This document shows positions 24,686 to 33,224 of a stretch of DNA of 64,000 bases, in pieces. Under the pieces are notes generated by a model. It saw nothing but the letters and a program-made list of their open reading frames with translations. It made no database searches and was not told the origin of the DNA. This DNA is from Citrobacter freundii (GTDB lineage: Bacteria > Bacteroidota > Bacteroidia > Chitinophagales > Chitinophagaceae). Location: NCBI GenBank assembly GCA_003243445.1, contig QFQQ01000023.1:21130-85129 (forward strand), read 5' to 3'. How positions within the stretch are numbered: the first letter of the stretch is position 1; the number at the start of each line of letters is the position of its first letter. The position numbers and the translations under genes are program-made.

Positions 24686-24981
24686 GGTTTCAGGGGGGCA
24701 GAGGTTCCAGAGGTTTCAGAGGTTCCAGGGGTTCCAAAGGTTTGGGACGTTTGGGACGTTTGGGAGGTTTGAGAGGTTTGGGAGGTTGCTTGAGATAGTT
24801 GATCTGATCGTAATAAAAAAGGTTGCTTGTAGTTTTTAACTGCAAACAACCTAAAATGTATAGATGAAATTAAAGCCGGATACTCACCTGTGACCAGGTT
24901 TCAACTTTCTGAAACCTCCCAAACTTCCCAAACCTTTGGAACCCCTGGAACCCTCTGGAACCTCTGAAACCCCTGAAACCT
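24686..24981. repeat. Nonamer-word inverted repeat A2 (GGTTCCAGA family)
   Basis: About ten nonamers on the left (24686-24787) and eight on the right (about 24895-24981). The order is mirrored where the two best align: ...CCAGG, CCAAA, TGGGA, TGGGA... on both arms. The core hairpin near 24822-24850 and the following 40 bp are homologous to A1, including GTTTTTAAC and GCAAACAACC. It sits between the prfB promoter and the stop of the M61 gene, 5 nt away. Confidence 0.9.
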
Positions 24982-24986
24982 CTCCC

Positions 24987-26801
24987 TCACCTTCCCCCCA
25001 GCCACGCCGCTCTCCTACCCGTTTGTTCCGCGGATGCAGCCGGATCCATTCGCAGTGTCAGGTTGTTACCTTCAATGGCTTTGATGGACGTGCTGGTTTC
25101 GATGCCCCTGCTGTTGAAGGTGATAGGGATGAGATCACCGGGTTTCTTCGTATCGAGGATCTCTTTCAGCTGATCCATGCTGGTCAGTTGTTTTCCGTCG
25201 AAGGAAATGACGATATCCCCTGTCTCCAACCCGGCTTCATATACGGGTGATCCTTTCTGGATCGTGTTGGTCACTTCGGCTTTGCCGTTCTCCACCTTGA
25301 GAGCGATCGCGCCGATACTGGCTTTGCCTGCATTCGCATTTTCCCCGATCACGCCAACTGCGGTCAGCAGCGGTTGCAACGATGGCCGGTCCACTCCATA
25401 CACATATGATGCAAAAAATTGTTTTGCAAATGAAGGGTTTGTCAACTCTGCAAGTGCTGCTTCAAGATCAGCCACGCTGTACGCCACACCTGTTTTACCG
25501 AACTTCTGCCAAAGCAACTGCATGTATGCATCCAGGCTTTTACCATGATCTTTTCTCAACGAAAGATCAAGCACACCTGCAATTGCCGCACCGTATGAAT
25601 AATAACTATAAAAGAGATTACCGAAATTTGTTTTATCGATCGCTGTTGCCGCATCAGTATAAATAGCGAGCTTACTTGCCTGTATAGGAGTGCGGGTTTT
25701 GCCGGCAGGGAGGTTGGTAATACCATTCAGATAAAACCCAAGCGTACGAAGGAAAACCGTATCTGTCTGTATTCCTGCTCTTGTCAGTAACAACCCGCCA
25801 TAATACTGTGTAAATCCTTCTGCCACCCAAAGTGCATCACTCATGTTTGCTTTGGTAAAGTTGAATGGTTCAAGTGTATTTGGTCGGATGCGTTCAACAT
25901 TCCATGCATGAAAGAATTCATGTGCCACTGTACCAAGCCTGTTCTTCAACACATCGATGGTCAGCTTGCCTGCCCGGCCGGTGATCACGGTTGAATTGCG
26001 GTGCTCCATTCCATCACCGCCGTTGGACGGCATCAGATCTATCAGGAAAGTGTATTTACCATAATCAAAATCGGGTAACTGCCCAAAGACCTTTCCTGCC
26101 TGAGCCACCACTTTCTTCACTTCTTCAGCAAAGGCATCAGCAGCATCATCCGCTACATCACCGTGGATCACAACGGAGATAAGTTTTGATTTACCATCTG
26201 TATCGTTCACCGTCCAGCTGCGTTCCTTATAGTCGGATAATTCAGTTGGGGAATCCATGAAGTACTGAAGATCGGGGGCGAAAAAATGCCCTTCGATCTT
26301 GCCCGGTTTCAATTGTGTTGCGATCTTCCATTTGCTTGCTTCCGGAACGGTAAATGAGATCTCGATCGGTCTTTTATCCTGACCAACTACCCACATAAAC
26401 GAAGCAGGCATATTCAGATGCGCGTGCGTGCGATCGATGCCGGCATAAGTTCCATCCACATAATCCGCAAACAATGTATATTCCACCACTACAGTTGTTC
26501 CGAGTGTTGACGTAATGCTATAGATATCTCCATCTTTCTGCGTCACTTTTATTTCCCTGTGCGAAGCACTGTCATATGCTTTTACATCATAAACATTCTT
26601 CCCGAATTCATGGGTGGCATAACGTCCCGGAGAAGAACGGCTCATTCTTACATCTTCCGTTCCTTTTACCTGTGGAATAAAAAGTTTGATCTGGGCCTCA
26701 TGATGTATATAGTTAGGGAATGCTACTTCATATCGTACCGGTTGCTGCGCGGATGCAACACCGGCAATAGCAAGTGCGGCGCAAAGTGTGCTGAGTTTCA
26801 T
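24987..26801 (-). CDS. M61-family peptidase with C-terminal PDZ domain
   Basis: Exported zinc aminopeptidase of the glycyl-aminopeptidase family. The start at 26801 (MKLSTLCAALAIAGVASAQ) gives a signal peptide of about 19 residues and a 604-aa protein. The zinc site HEFFHAWNVERIRP is seen near residue 290, with the downstream Glu in LWVAEGFTQYYGGLLLTRAG. The C-terminal 110 residues form a PDZ domain (VYEAGLETGDIVISFDG). It is the last gene before repeat A2. The next upstream gene, an amidohydrolase, is in the same direction 25 bp away, so the two are probably co-transcribed. Confidence 0.93.
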   Translation of the reverse strand: MKLSTLCAALAIAGVASAQQPVRYEVAFPNYIHHEAQIKLFIPQVKGTEDVRMSRSSPGRYATHEFGKNVYDVKAYDSASHREIKVTQKDGDIYSITSTLGTTVVVEYTLFADYVDGTYAGIDRTHAHLNMPASFMWVVGQDKRPIEISFTVPEASKWKIATQLKPGKIEGHFFAPDLQYFMDSPTELSDYKERSWTVNDTDGKSKLISVVIHGDVADDAADAFAEEVKKVVAQAGKVFGQLPDFDYGKYTFLIDLMPSNGGDGMEHRNSTVITGRAGKLTIDVLKNRLGTVAHEFFHAWNVERIRPNTLEPFNFTKANMSDALWVAEGFTQYYGGLLLTRAGIQTDTVFLRTLGFYLNGITNLPAGKTRTPIQASKLAIYTDAATAIDKTNFGNLFYSYYSYGAAIAGVLDLSLRKDHGKSLDAYMQLLWQKFGKTGVAYSVADLEAALAELTNPSFAKQFFASYVYGVDRPSLQPLLTAVGVIGENANAGKASIGAIALKVENGKAEVTNTIQKGSPVYEAGLETGDIVISFDGKQLTSMDQLKEILDTKKPGDLIPITFNSRGIETSTSIKAIEGNNLTLRMDPAASAEQTGRRAAWLGGR

Positions 26802-26826
26802 AATTAAAAAAAGTGATGGTGATTGT

Positions 26827-27906
26827 TTATTCAGGAAATAATGTTTTATCAAGATTTGGAATGATCCGCAATGCATTTTTATAATATACTTTCTTCAGTA
26901 TAGAGTCAGGCAAACCCATTCCGTACATTGCCCAGAAAGCATGATATTTTTTGTGATACGGAAAATATTCATCCTCGGTTTCCAGCACACGGAAATAAGT
27001 GGCGTATTCCTCGGGCACCCAGCTGTCTTTTCCAAACAGGATCCGGTCCTGGTATTTTGTAAAGAATTTCTTTGCGGTATGCGGCTGCCGCCCAAGCTCA
27101 GCGATCACAGCGCCAAATTCCACTACTGCATTGGGCATTGCATCCAGTAAGGTGCCCAGTTTCTCCAGGTTATTTGGATACCAGCCAAAATGCGCGGCGA
27201 TAAACGTTGTGTTCTTATGTTTCAGGAATAACCGGTGTTGTTCTTCTATTAAAGTATCCCAGGGAACCGGATTTGTTGCATCGCGCTTGCGGCCCGGATG
27301 GGTCACCAGTTCCAGCCAGCGCTCATTATTGGCATCCACCGGATCCCAGAACGATTTTGGATCGGCGGTATGGATCAGCACAGGGATCTTCAATTCACCG
27401 GCTTTTTTCCAGACCGGATCGAGGCGGGGATCGTCAACAGTAACACGTTTACCATTAATATCGGTTACGGAGAACCCAAGATTTTTGAAGATCTTTAATC
27501 CATTCGCTCCATTCTTTACATCCGCTTCCAGCTGTTGCGCAGCTTTCTCTCCCCAGCCCGGTTGCCCTACGCCGGTGAAATCAACATTGGCAAATAGAAT
27601 GAACCGCTTTGGATAATGCGCCCTGATATTATCAGCGGCCTTCTTTAACTGATCACCGCTGTTCCCACTAAGATTGACCATGATCTTCATATTCAGTTGA
27701 TCCATGTCCTTTATCAACGTGGAAAGATCCATGGACGGCATACTGTACTGATGATTATGCACATCAATGAAAGGGAACTTTGCCTTTGACAATTTATGCT
27801 CCGGCACCACCAGTGTTGACGGCGGGTTATACGTTTCAAAATCCATCTTGGATTGTGCGCCGGCTACAACAGGCAGCAAAAGCAGCAGGAAACCGTATCT
27901 TATCAT
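26827..27906 (-). CDS. Exported amidohydrolase-2 family protein
   Basis: Metal-dependent hydrolase or decarboxylase of the amidohydrolase-2 family (359 aa) with a signal peptide MIRYGFLLLLLPVVAGAQ. The metal motif IDVHNHQ gives His at residues 50 and 52. A Lys at the KIFKNLGF motif near 140, HTADP near 180 and AAHFGWYP near 240 follow the TIM-barrel order, and the last Asp lies in ILFGKDSWVPEE near 294. The exact reaction is not clear; members act on aromatic acids or cyclic amides. It lies directly upstream of the M61 peptidase gene. The start is secure from the signal peptide. Confidence 0.88.
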   Translation of the reverse strand: MIRYGFLLLLLPVVAGAQSKMDFETYNPPSTLVVPEHKLSKAKFPFIDVHNHQYSMPSMDLSTLIKDMDQLNMKIMVNLSGNSGDQLKKAADNIRAHYPKRFILFANVDFTGVGQPGWGEKAAQQLEADVKNGANGLKIFKNLGFSVTDINGKRVTVDDPRLDPVWKKAGELKIPVLIHTADPKSFWDPVDANNERWLELVTHPGRKRDATNPVPWDTLIEEQHRLFLKHKNTTFIAAHFGWYPNNLEKLGTLLDAMPNAVVEFGAVIAELGRQPHTAKKFFTKYQDRILFGKDSWVPEEYATYFRVLETEDEYFPYHKKYHAFWAMYGMGLPDSILKKVYYKNALRIIPNLDKTLFPE

Positions 27907-27973
27907 AAAGCGAATATATCGATCGTCAGGGAAAGATGGATTTCCGAATGGGAGGATTGGATAAACGGTCCGG

Positions 27974-28011
27974 AGATGCGATGTCCGATGATGGATGTCA
28001 GATGATCGATG
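27974..28011. repeat. GATG word array B6 (degenerate GGTCGAT family)
   Basis: A loose series of GCGATGT, CCGATGA, TGGATGT, CAGATGA, TCGATGG heptamers in frame of seven. No complementary arm is visible. It lies 70 nt upstream of the amidohydrolase start, in a divergent gap. Confidence 0.55.
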
Positions 28012-28109
28012 GCTGGCCCCGGATCATTGCCTGGAGTATGCCAACATTTCGCAGATGCCCTCTGTTACTAACTGATCGTATCACAGGCAAACTTCCTTAC
28101 TCAGACATT

Positions 28110-28232
28110 CTTACCGGCTTCCCCCCCTTACCGGTTTAATTTCTACCGGTAAGGCGGGAAGCCGGTAAGAGAGTATGAGTGTTGCGAATTGATTAAACGG
28201 CATCCGGTTTAAATCCAATGTCGTTTAGTTAA
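28110..28232. repeat. Interspersed repeat R, copy 2
   Basis: A hairpin CTTACCGGCTTCCCCCC / GGGAAGCCGGTAAG around TACCGGTAAGGC, then the paired AATTGATTAAACGG and AATCCAATGTCGTTTAGTTAA. Module order and spacing are the same as in copy 1 at 4663-4779. The last 20 nt are nearly identical to the outer arm of palindrome F. Confidence 0.8.
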
Positions 28233-28861
28233 GAAGCACAGAGTATGTCATCCCGGATCTTAAAAAGCGTTGTATGATCTAAGAAGATTGCCAGGCTTTC
28301 ATTTGAACAATACAGGAAGCCAAAAAACGGAACTGCATTTTTAAGTGAAAGCTCTTAAAATCACTTAGTGTGATATACGTCGTAGTTTTTCTTCCTGAAA
28401 AAATCCCCGCTGTTCATTTATCCATCATTGTTCATACAGCATAACGAATGATGGATAACAGATCTTCTTTTATTGATCACTTGCAGGCAGGAAAAAGACG
28501 CTGGTAAAATCACGATCAGTGTTTTTTATTGAACTGCTGCTGTTTGTTTCGACATGGGATCACACTCCTCAACATAACCAGGCAGTTATTCTGTATAGTA
28601 ATGGAGATATTGCAGCATACTACTTCATATATATAATAACAAAGCCAGTCTTTGCATTCGTAGTTCTACGATAAATTGATGAAATGAAGATGGAAAACAG
28701 GTATATCTACGATAAATCGGTCATTATCGATCGTGTTTTTTCTACTACGTAATTGTCTCATGAAGATATTCGTGAAATTTCCTGTCAAATGCTATGAAAA
28801 ATCACGACGTGGATTACCTTTGCATCCGTATTCGATACCTGTTAAGAAAACGTACCCAATC
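28233..28861. other. Gap upstream of the T9SS protein gene
   Basis: The 600 bp before 28862 holds no credible gene. The plus-strand frame that continues the T9SS protein upstream to 28733 lacks a signal sequence and is taken as leader. Nothing else is visible. Confidence 0.5.
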
Positions 28862-30283
28862 ATGAACTCTAAGTATTCAAAGGCTATTAGTGCCTTTGCA
28901 AAAAATTATGCTGCTTTCAAAACCCTTACGGTAATTTCTTTCTTCGTATTACCTGCAACAGTTTTCGGCCAGCAAGCAATCTCCGGAATTATTACTGATT
29001 TCAATTCATACTGGAAGTCTTCTTCCTCTTCTGTCAACCCGGTAAAACCTAACAACAGCCATAACCTGCTGGCGTTTACATACAATGGAGTACAGTACTC
29101 TACCGGTGTAAACAATTCAGTATTGAACAACAATGGTCAGACTTATGTCGATGGTGATTTCTGGTCACTGCCGCTGGCAAACTATACCGGAACGATCAAC
29201 TCGAACACAAAAGTTGGTTTAGGTGAAATGTACGACGGTGTGCATAACGGAAAGGGCACCACTAATTATTCCAACGCTCTTGGAAACTATCTGAATGATG
29301 GTATCAAAGGTCTTGATCTTGGTACCTGTGTAGCAAACATTCCTGCAGGCAATATTACATTCGTAGTAAACAATCTGCGCGCTTCAAATATCGGTGATGG
29401 TATTCCTGATATTGTTGTAACACAGGTTGCCGACCCAAGCGGTTCTGCTGATAAATATTCTTTTGTTGATGCAAACGGTGACGTGATCGGTGTGGCAAAA
29501 GAAGTGAACTTTACAAGCATCGCTCCTATTGGTGACTGGACTGCCGATTTCTATGAAGCAAGTTCAAACCCAATGACACTGACAGCGGGTTTCACCAATA
29601 CAGACAGGCCTTTACGTTTGTGGGCCGCTGATCTTAGCGACTTCGGAATTACACAGGCAAACTTTGCAAACATCAAGAACTTCCGGATCGCTCTTTCAGG
29701 AAACAGCGACGTTGCATTCGTTGCCTACAACAACAAGACAATGACGATCGCTACAGTATTGCCTGTTGTACTGACAGACTTCACTGCACGTGAAAACGCC
29801 GGTAAAGCCTTGTTGAACTGGACAACTTCAAACGAAAAAGGCGCTGCATACTTTGTAGTGGAAAAATCAACTGATGGAGCTTCATTCAAAGCGATCGACA
29901 CAGTGAAAGCTGCTGGTGACAATACAACTACGAAACATTATTCAGCACAGGACGTACTGCAAGCAGGAACTAACTACTATCGTCTTAAAATGGTAGATGT
30001 GGATATGCACAGCTCATACAGCAAAACAGTGCTGCTTTCAGTAAAAGAATCAGTTGAAGTTCGCGTGTTCCCTAACCCTGCAGTCGATAAGATCACGATC
30101 AGTTATCCTTCTGCCGGCAATATCAATGTATATAGCGTGAGCGGTGTGCTGATGCAACAGAAAAAAGCTGACCGTAACAGTACACAAACAAGCATTGATG
30201 TTTCTTCTTATGCAAAAGGTGTGTATTACCTTGTGATCGAAAACGAGCGTGAGAAAACCACAAGATCATTTGTTGTAAGATAA
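28862..30283 (+). CDS. Secreted protein with type IX secretion sorting domain
   Basis: Exported 473-aa protein of unknown function. The start at 28862 (MNSKYSKAISAFAKN) leads to a signal peptide with a hydrophobic stretch LTVISFFVLPATVFGQ ending near residue 43; the in-frame upstream part from 28733 lacks these features. The middle (residues about 45-300) has no domain I recognise, and is rich in Asn, Ser, Thr and Gly. From about residue 330 (LTDFTARENAGKALLNWTTSN) a beta-sandwich module precedes the C-terminal T9SS type A sorting domain: VFPNPAVDKITI, then GVLMQQ and YAKGVYYLVIENE at the end. It is probably cell-surface or secreted. Confidence 0.85.
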   Translation: MNSKYSKAISAFAKNYAAFKTLTVISFFVLPATVFGQQAISGIITDFNSYWKSSSSSVNPVKPNNSHNLLAFTYNGVQYSTGVNNSVLNNNGQTYVDGDFWSLPLANYTGTINSNTKVGLGEMYDGVHNGKGTTNYSNALGNYLNDGIKGLDLGTCVANIPAGNITFVVNNLRASNIGDGIPDIVVTQVADPSGSADKYSFVDANGDVIGVAKEVNFTSIAPIGDWTADFYEASSNPMTLTAGFTNTDRPLRLWAADLSDFGITQANFANIKNFRIALSGNSDVAFVAYNNKTMTIATVLPVVLTDFTARENAGKALLNWTTSNEKGAAYFVVEKSTDGASFKAIDTVKAAGDNTTTKHYSAQDVLQAGTNYYRLKMVDVDMHSSYSKTVLLSVKESVEVRVFPNPAVDKITISYPSAGNINVYSVSGVLMQQKKADRNSTQTSIDVSSYAKGVYYLVIENEREKTTRSFVVR

Positions 30284-30316
30284 TAACCTTCATCCTTAAT
30301 TCATCCTTAAGAGGCA

Positions 30317-30340
30317 GGCCGCAGCAATGCGGCCTTTTTT
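30317..30340 (+). terminator. Terminator after the T9SS protein gene
   Basis: GGCCGC and GCGGCC pair around AGCAAT, followed by six T residues. Confidence 0.88.
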
Positions 30341-30460
30341 ATTTTCAGGCCGTTTAGGATTCAAACAAACTACGGTAAAACACTTCGCTAAAAAAAAGTT
30401 TCCCCTCCCAAAAAACTTTCCGGAACTTTATTGTTTAAACATTTACTAAAAAAAGAACCT

Positions 30461-31309
30461 ATGACCTGGAAACGTATTTCATATGCGCTGCTGCTGGGAA
30501 CAGGTGTTGCCTTTGCAGCCTGCAATAACGAAGAAAAAAAGAGCGAACCTGAAACAACCACCGCGGCTACCCCAAAAGAGCCCAAGTACAAGGAAGATAA
30601 TGTCACGTATACCGGCGACAATATCACGATGAGCGGTTATGTGGTGTATGATGAGAACAAAGAAGGCGTAAGACCAGCCGTGATCGTTGTTCCTGAATGG
30701 TGGGGATTGAATGATTATCCGAAACGCCGCGCCCGCGAACTTGCTGAGCTGGGCTATATCGCCATAGCTGTCGATATGTACGGTGATGGAAAAGTTGCAG
30801 ACAACCCGGACTCTGCGGGAAAATATGCAACGCCTTTCTATAAGGATCCTCAAATGGCAAAGAGAAGATTTGATGCAGCGCTTTCGAAACTTAAAACCTA
30901 CAGTCAGGTTGATACAACAAAGATCGCCGCGATCGGCTACTGCTTTGGCGGAGCGCAGGTATTGAACATGGCCCGTCTGGGTGAGAACCTGAAAGGCGTG
31001 GTTAGTTTTCATGGCAACCTCATGGGCGTACCGGCCGATAAAAACACGCTGAAAGCTTCGATCCTCGTATGCCATGGTGCAGCGGACACATTCGTTTCTC
31101 CAGGTGAGATTGCTTCATTCAAGAAGGAAATGGACAGCGTTGGTGCTGACTACACCTTCAAATCCTATGAGGGTGCTGTGCATGCGTTCACCAACCCCGG
31201 GGCTACCGAACTTGGGAAGAAATTTAAACTTAATATTGCTTACAATGCCGCTGCCGACACAGCTTCATGGCAGGATATGAAAGCTTTCTTTGGAAAGATC
31301 TTTCAATAA
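30461..31309 (+). CDS. Dienelactone hydrolase-family lipoprotein
   Basis: Alpha/beta hydrolase of the dienelactone hydrolase family anchored as a lipoprotein. The start at 30461 (MTWKRISYALLLGTGVAFAAC) gives lipobox FAAC with Cys near residue 21. The nucleophile is Cys, in IGYCFGGAQVLN near residue 160, and the acid and base are in CHGAADTFVSP and GAVHAFTNP. An early VPEWWGLNDYPKRRARELAELGY motif is typical. Its start at 30461 is preferred over the frame start at 30431 because of the lipobox. Substrate is unknown; the nearest relatives are general esterases of the envelope. Confidence 0.9.
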   Translation: MTWKRISYALLLGTGVAFAACNNEEKKSEPETTTAATPKEPKYKEDNVTYTGDNITMSGYVVYDENKEGVRPAVIVVPEWWGLNDYPKRRARELAELGYIAIAVDMYGDGKVADNPDSAGKYATPFYKDPQMAKRRFDAALSKLKTYSQVDTTKIAAIGYCFGGAQVLNMARLGENLKGVVSFHGNLMGVPADKNTLKASILVCHGAADTFVSPGEIASFKKEMDSVGADYTFKSYEGAVHAFTNPGATELGKKFKLNIAYNAAADTASWQDMKAFFGKIFQ

Positions 31310-31348
31310 CCGCCCGCAGGCCGGCAGGCCGCTTTCAATTTATTCATC

Positions 31349-31378
31349 ACCAGGAACAATTCCGTTCCTGGTTTTTTT
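31349..31378 (+). terminator. Terminator between the dienelactone hydrolase and lemA genes
   Basis: ACCAGGAAC and GTTCCTGGT pair around AATTCC, followed by seven T residues. Confidence 0.88.
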
Positions 31379-31409
31379 ATTAATTTCAGTGATCATAAAC
31401 TCCTCTATA

Positions 31410-31970
31410 ATGATCATCCTCCTTGTCATTCTCGCCGTTATCGCCATCTGGCTGGTGGCTTTATATAATAACCTGGTCAAGCTGCGCAACAGACGTCAGA
31501 ACGCTTTTGCGGATATTGATGTACAATTGCGGCAACGGCATGATCTTGTTCCGCAGCTTGTTCAAACAGTAAAGGGATACGCTTCGCATGAAAGCGATGT
31601 ATTACTGAAGATCACTGAAGCAAGATCTGCAGCCATGGGTGCCCGTACCATCGATGATAAGATCGTGGCGGAACAACAACTTACTTCCGCCCTGCAGGGG
31701 TTGAAAGTGCAGGTGGAAGCCTATCCTGACCTGAAAGCAAATCAGAATTTTCTTCAGTTGCAGGAAGAACTGAGCGATATTGAAAATAAACTTGCCGCTT
31801 CAAGACGCTTCTTCAATGGTGCCACCACCGAGTACAACAATTCTGTTGAATCATTTCCCGGAAACCTTGTTGCACGCAATTTCGGCTTCCAGCGCGAAGT
31901 GTTTTTTGATCTTGGTACGGATATGCGGAGACAACTGGAAGAGCCGCCAAAGATCGATTTCAAATCCTGA
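31410..31970 (+). CDS. LemA family protein
   Basis: Membrane-anchored LemA protein (186 aa) with an N-terminal signal anchor MIILLVILAVIAIWLV and a soluble helical domain. The family motif LYNNLVKLRNRRQNAFADI (about residues 18-36) and QRHDLVPQLVQTVKGYA are present, as are NPxARNFGF-like residues in GNLVARNFGFQRE. The start at 31410 fits the signal anchor; the longer frame would cross the terminator. It sits 144 bp upstream of an M48 metallopeptidase gene, a pairing that is common in Bacteroidota. Function is uncertain; a role in envelope stress is usually proposed. Confidence 0.92.
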   Translation: MIILLVILAVIAIWLVALYNNLVKLRNRRQNAFADIDVQLRQRHDLVPQLVQTVKGYASHESDVLLKITEARSAAMGARTIDDKIVAEQQLTSALQGLKVQVEAYPDLKANQNFLQLQEELSDIENKLAASRRFFNGATTEYNNSVESFPGNLVARNFGFQREVFFDLGTDMRRQLEEPPKIDFKS

Positions 31971-32113
31971 TCATTTACACAATACCTGTCATCCTTCAGT
32001 ATTACAAAAGATAGCTTATCAGCAACGTTTCCGTTCCATATACAGGTCTGCATTCCCAGATCCAGCGGAATAATACATATTCGATCCTGCTGCTGATCGC
32101 ATTCCCGGCGTTA

Positions 32114-32965
32114 TTGCTGGCGCTTTGCTATGGTCTTCTTATCTACACTACCGATGGCAATATAGATCGGGCCAATGCCACATTTTTAACAACAGTCCCT
32201 GTTGTATTGATCATAGTGGGGCTCTGGTTCCTGATCGCATGGCTGGGTCATTCAACAATGATCAGGCTGGCAACCGGCGCAAAGCCGTTGGACAGGATGA
32301 CCAATAAACGCGTTTACAATCTCCTGGAAAACCTCTGCATTTCCGCGGGAATGAAAATGCCAAAGCTGTTCATCATTCCTGATGATTCACTGAACGCATT
32401 TGCAAGCGGAATAAATGAATCAAGTTATTCCATCTCACTTTCCACGGGCATTATCGAAAAGCTGACTGATGAAGAACTGGAAGGTGTGATCGCGCATGAA
32501 CTGACGCATATCCGCAACCGCGACGTACGTTTATTGATCGTTTCGATCATCTTTGTCGGCATCTTTTCTTTCCTGGCTGAACTCGCATTTCGCGGCCTCC
32601 GGTTCACAGGCCGCAAAAGTGATAAGGACAGCAAAGGCGGCGGGGCGCTTGTATTGTTTGCCATCGTGATCACAGCCGTTGCATACCTGATCTCTGTTCT
32701 TCTCCGGTTTGGCATCAGCCGGCGCCGCGAATATCTCGCAGATGCCGGTGCCGCTGACCTTACAAAGAAGCCATATGCACTTGCATCCGCGTTGAGAAAA
32801 GTTTCTGCCGACCCATTAATAGAAGCGGTGGAAAGCCGTGATATTGCGCAACTGTTTATTGATAACCCCAAGCCTTCTTTTCACCGGTCAGCTTCATGGG
32901 ATAATTTGTTTGCAACACATCCGCCGATTGAAAAGAGGATTGCGTTGCTGGAACAGTTTGTGTGA
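32114..32965 (+). CDS. M48-family (HtpX-like) membrane metallopeptidase, start unclear
   Basis: Zinc peptidase with membrane segments (residues about 1-20, 22-45, 140-160, 185-205 of the 283 aa from TTG at 32114). The zinc motif HELTHIRNRD is at about residue 129, and the third ligand is Glu in the ISRRREYLADAGAADLTK region. The reading frame stays open back to 32015 and encodes a conserved-looking membrane segment (YSILLLIAFPALLLALCYG) that begins before 32114. No ATG, GTG or TTG occurs in that extension, so either 32114 is used or a rare start such as CTG at 32048 is used. It follows LemA. Confidence 0.88.
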   Translation: MLALCYGLLIYTTDGNIDRANATFLTTVPVVLIIVGLWFLIAWLGHSTMIRLATGAKPLDRMTNKRVYNLLENLCISAGMKMPKLFIIPDDSLNAFASGINESSYSISLSTGIIEKLTDEELEGVIAHELTHIRNRDVRLLIVSIIFVGIFSFLAELAFRGLRFTGRKSDKDSKGGGALVLFAIVITAVAYLISVLLRFGISRRREYLADAGAADLTKKPYALASALRKVSADPLIEAVESRDIAQLFIDNPKPSFHRSASWDNLFATHPPIEKRIALLEQFV

Positions 32966-32975
32966 GAGCGAGAGA

Positions 32976-33010
32976 AGACCACGGACGACGGACCGCAGAC
33001 CGCAGACGAG
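32976..33010. repeat. Heptamer-word array C2 (GACCGCG family), single arm
   Basis: Four or five heptamers GACCACG, GACGACG, GACCGCA, GACCGCA in a row, directly after the M48 stop codon. No complementary arm is visible within the gap. Confidence 0.75.
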
Positions 33011-33104
33011 CTATCATTTGGAGATGACTTGAACAAAACGAGCATGATATCTCGCACTTAAGAACTGAAGGGGATCATTTTTGGTACCCGGGACTTCAAA
33101 TAAA

Positions 33105-33129
33105 AAAACCTTCTTTATCAGAAGGTTTT
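33105..33129. terminator. Bidirectional terminator between M48 and M43 genes
   Basis: AAAACCTTC and GAAGGTTTT pair around TTTATCA, with A and T runs on both flanks, between two converging genes. Confidence 0.85.
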
Positions 33130-33187
33130 GCATTCATAACAGCTGGTATCAGATACCAATAAATTATACATCTTCTACGTGCATCAG

Positions 33188-33216
33188 CCGGACAACGGAC
33201 AACAGACAACCGACAC
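33188..33216. repeat. Heptamer-word array C3 (GGACAAC variant)
   Basis: GGACAAC, GGACAAC, AGACAAC, CGACACT heptamers in the same orientation as C2, ending 9 nt before the M43 stop. Likely a diverged relative of the C family. Confidence 0.55.
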
Positions 33217-33224
33217 TATTCGCA

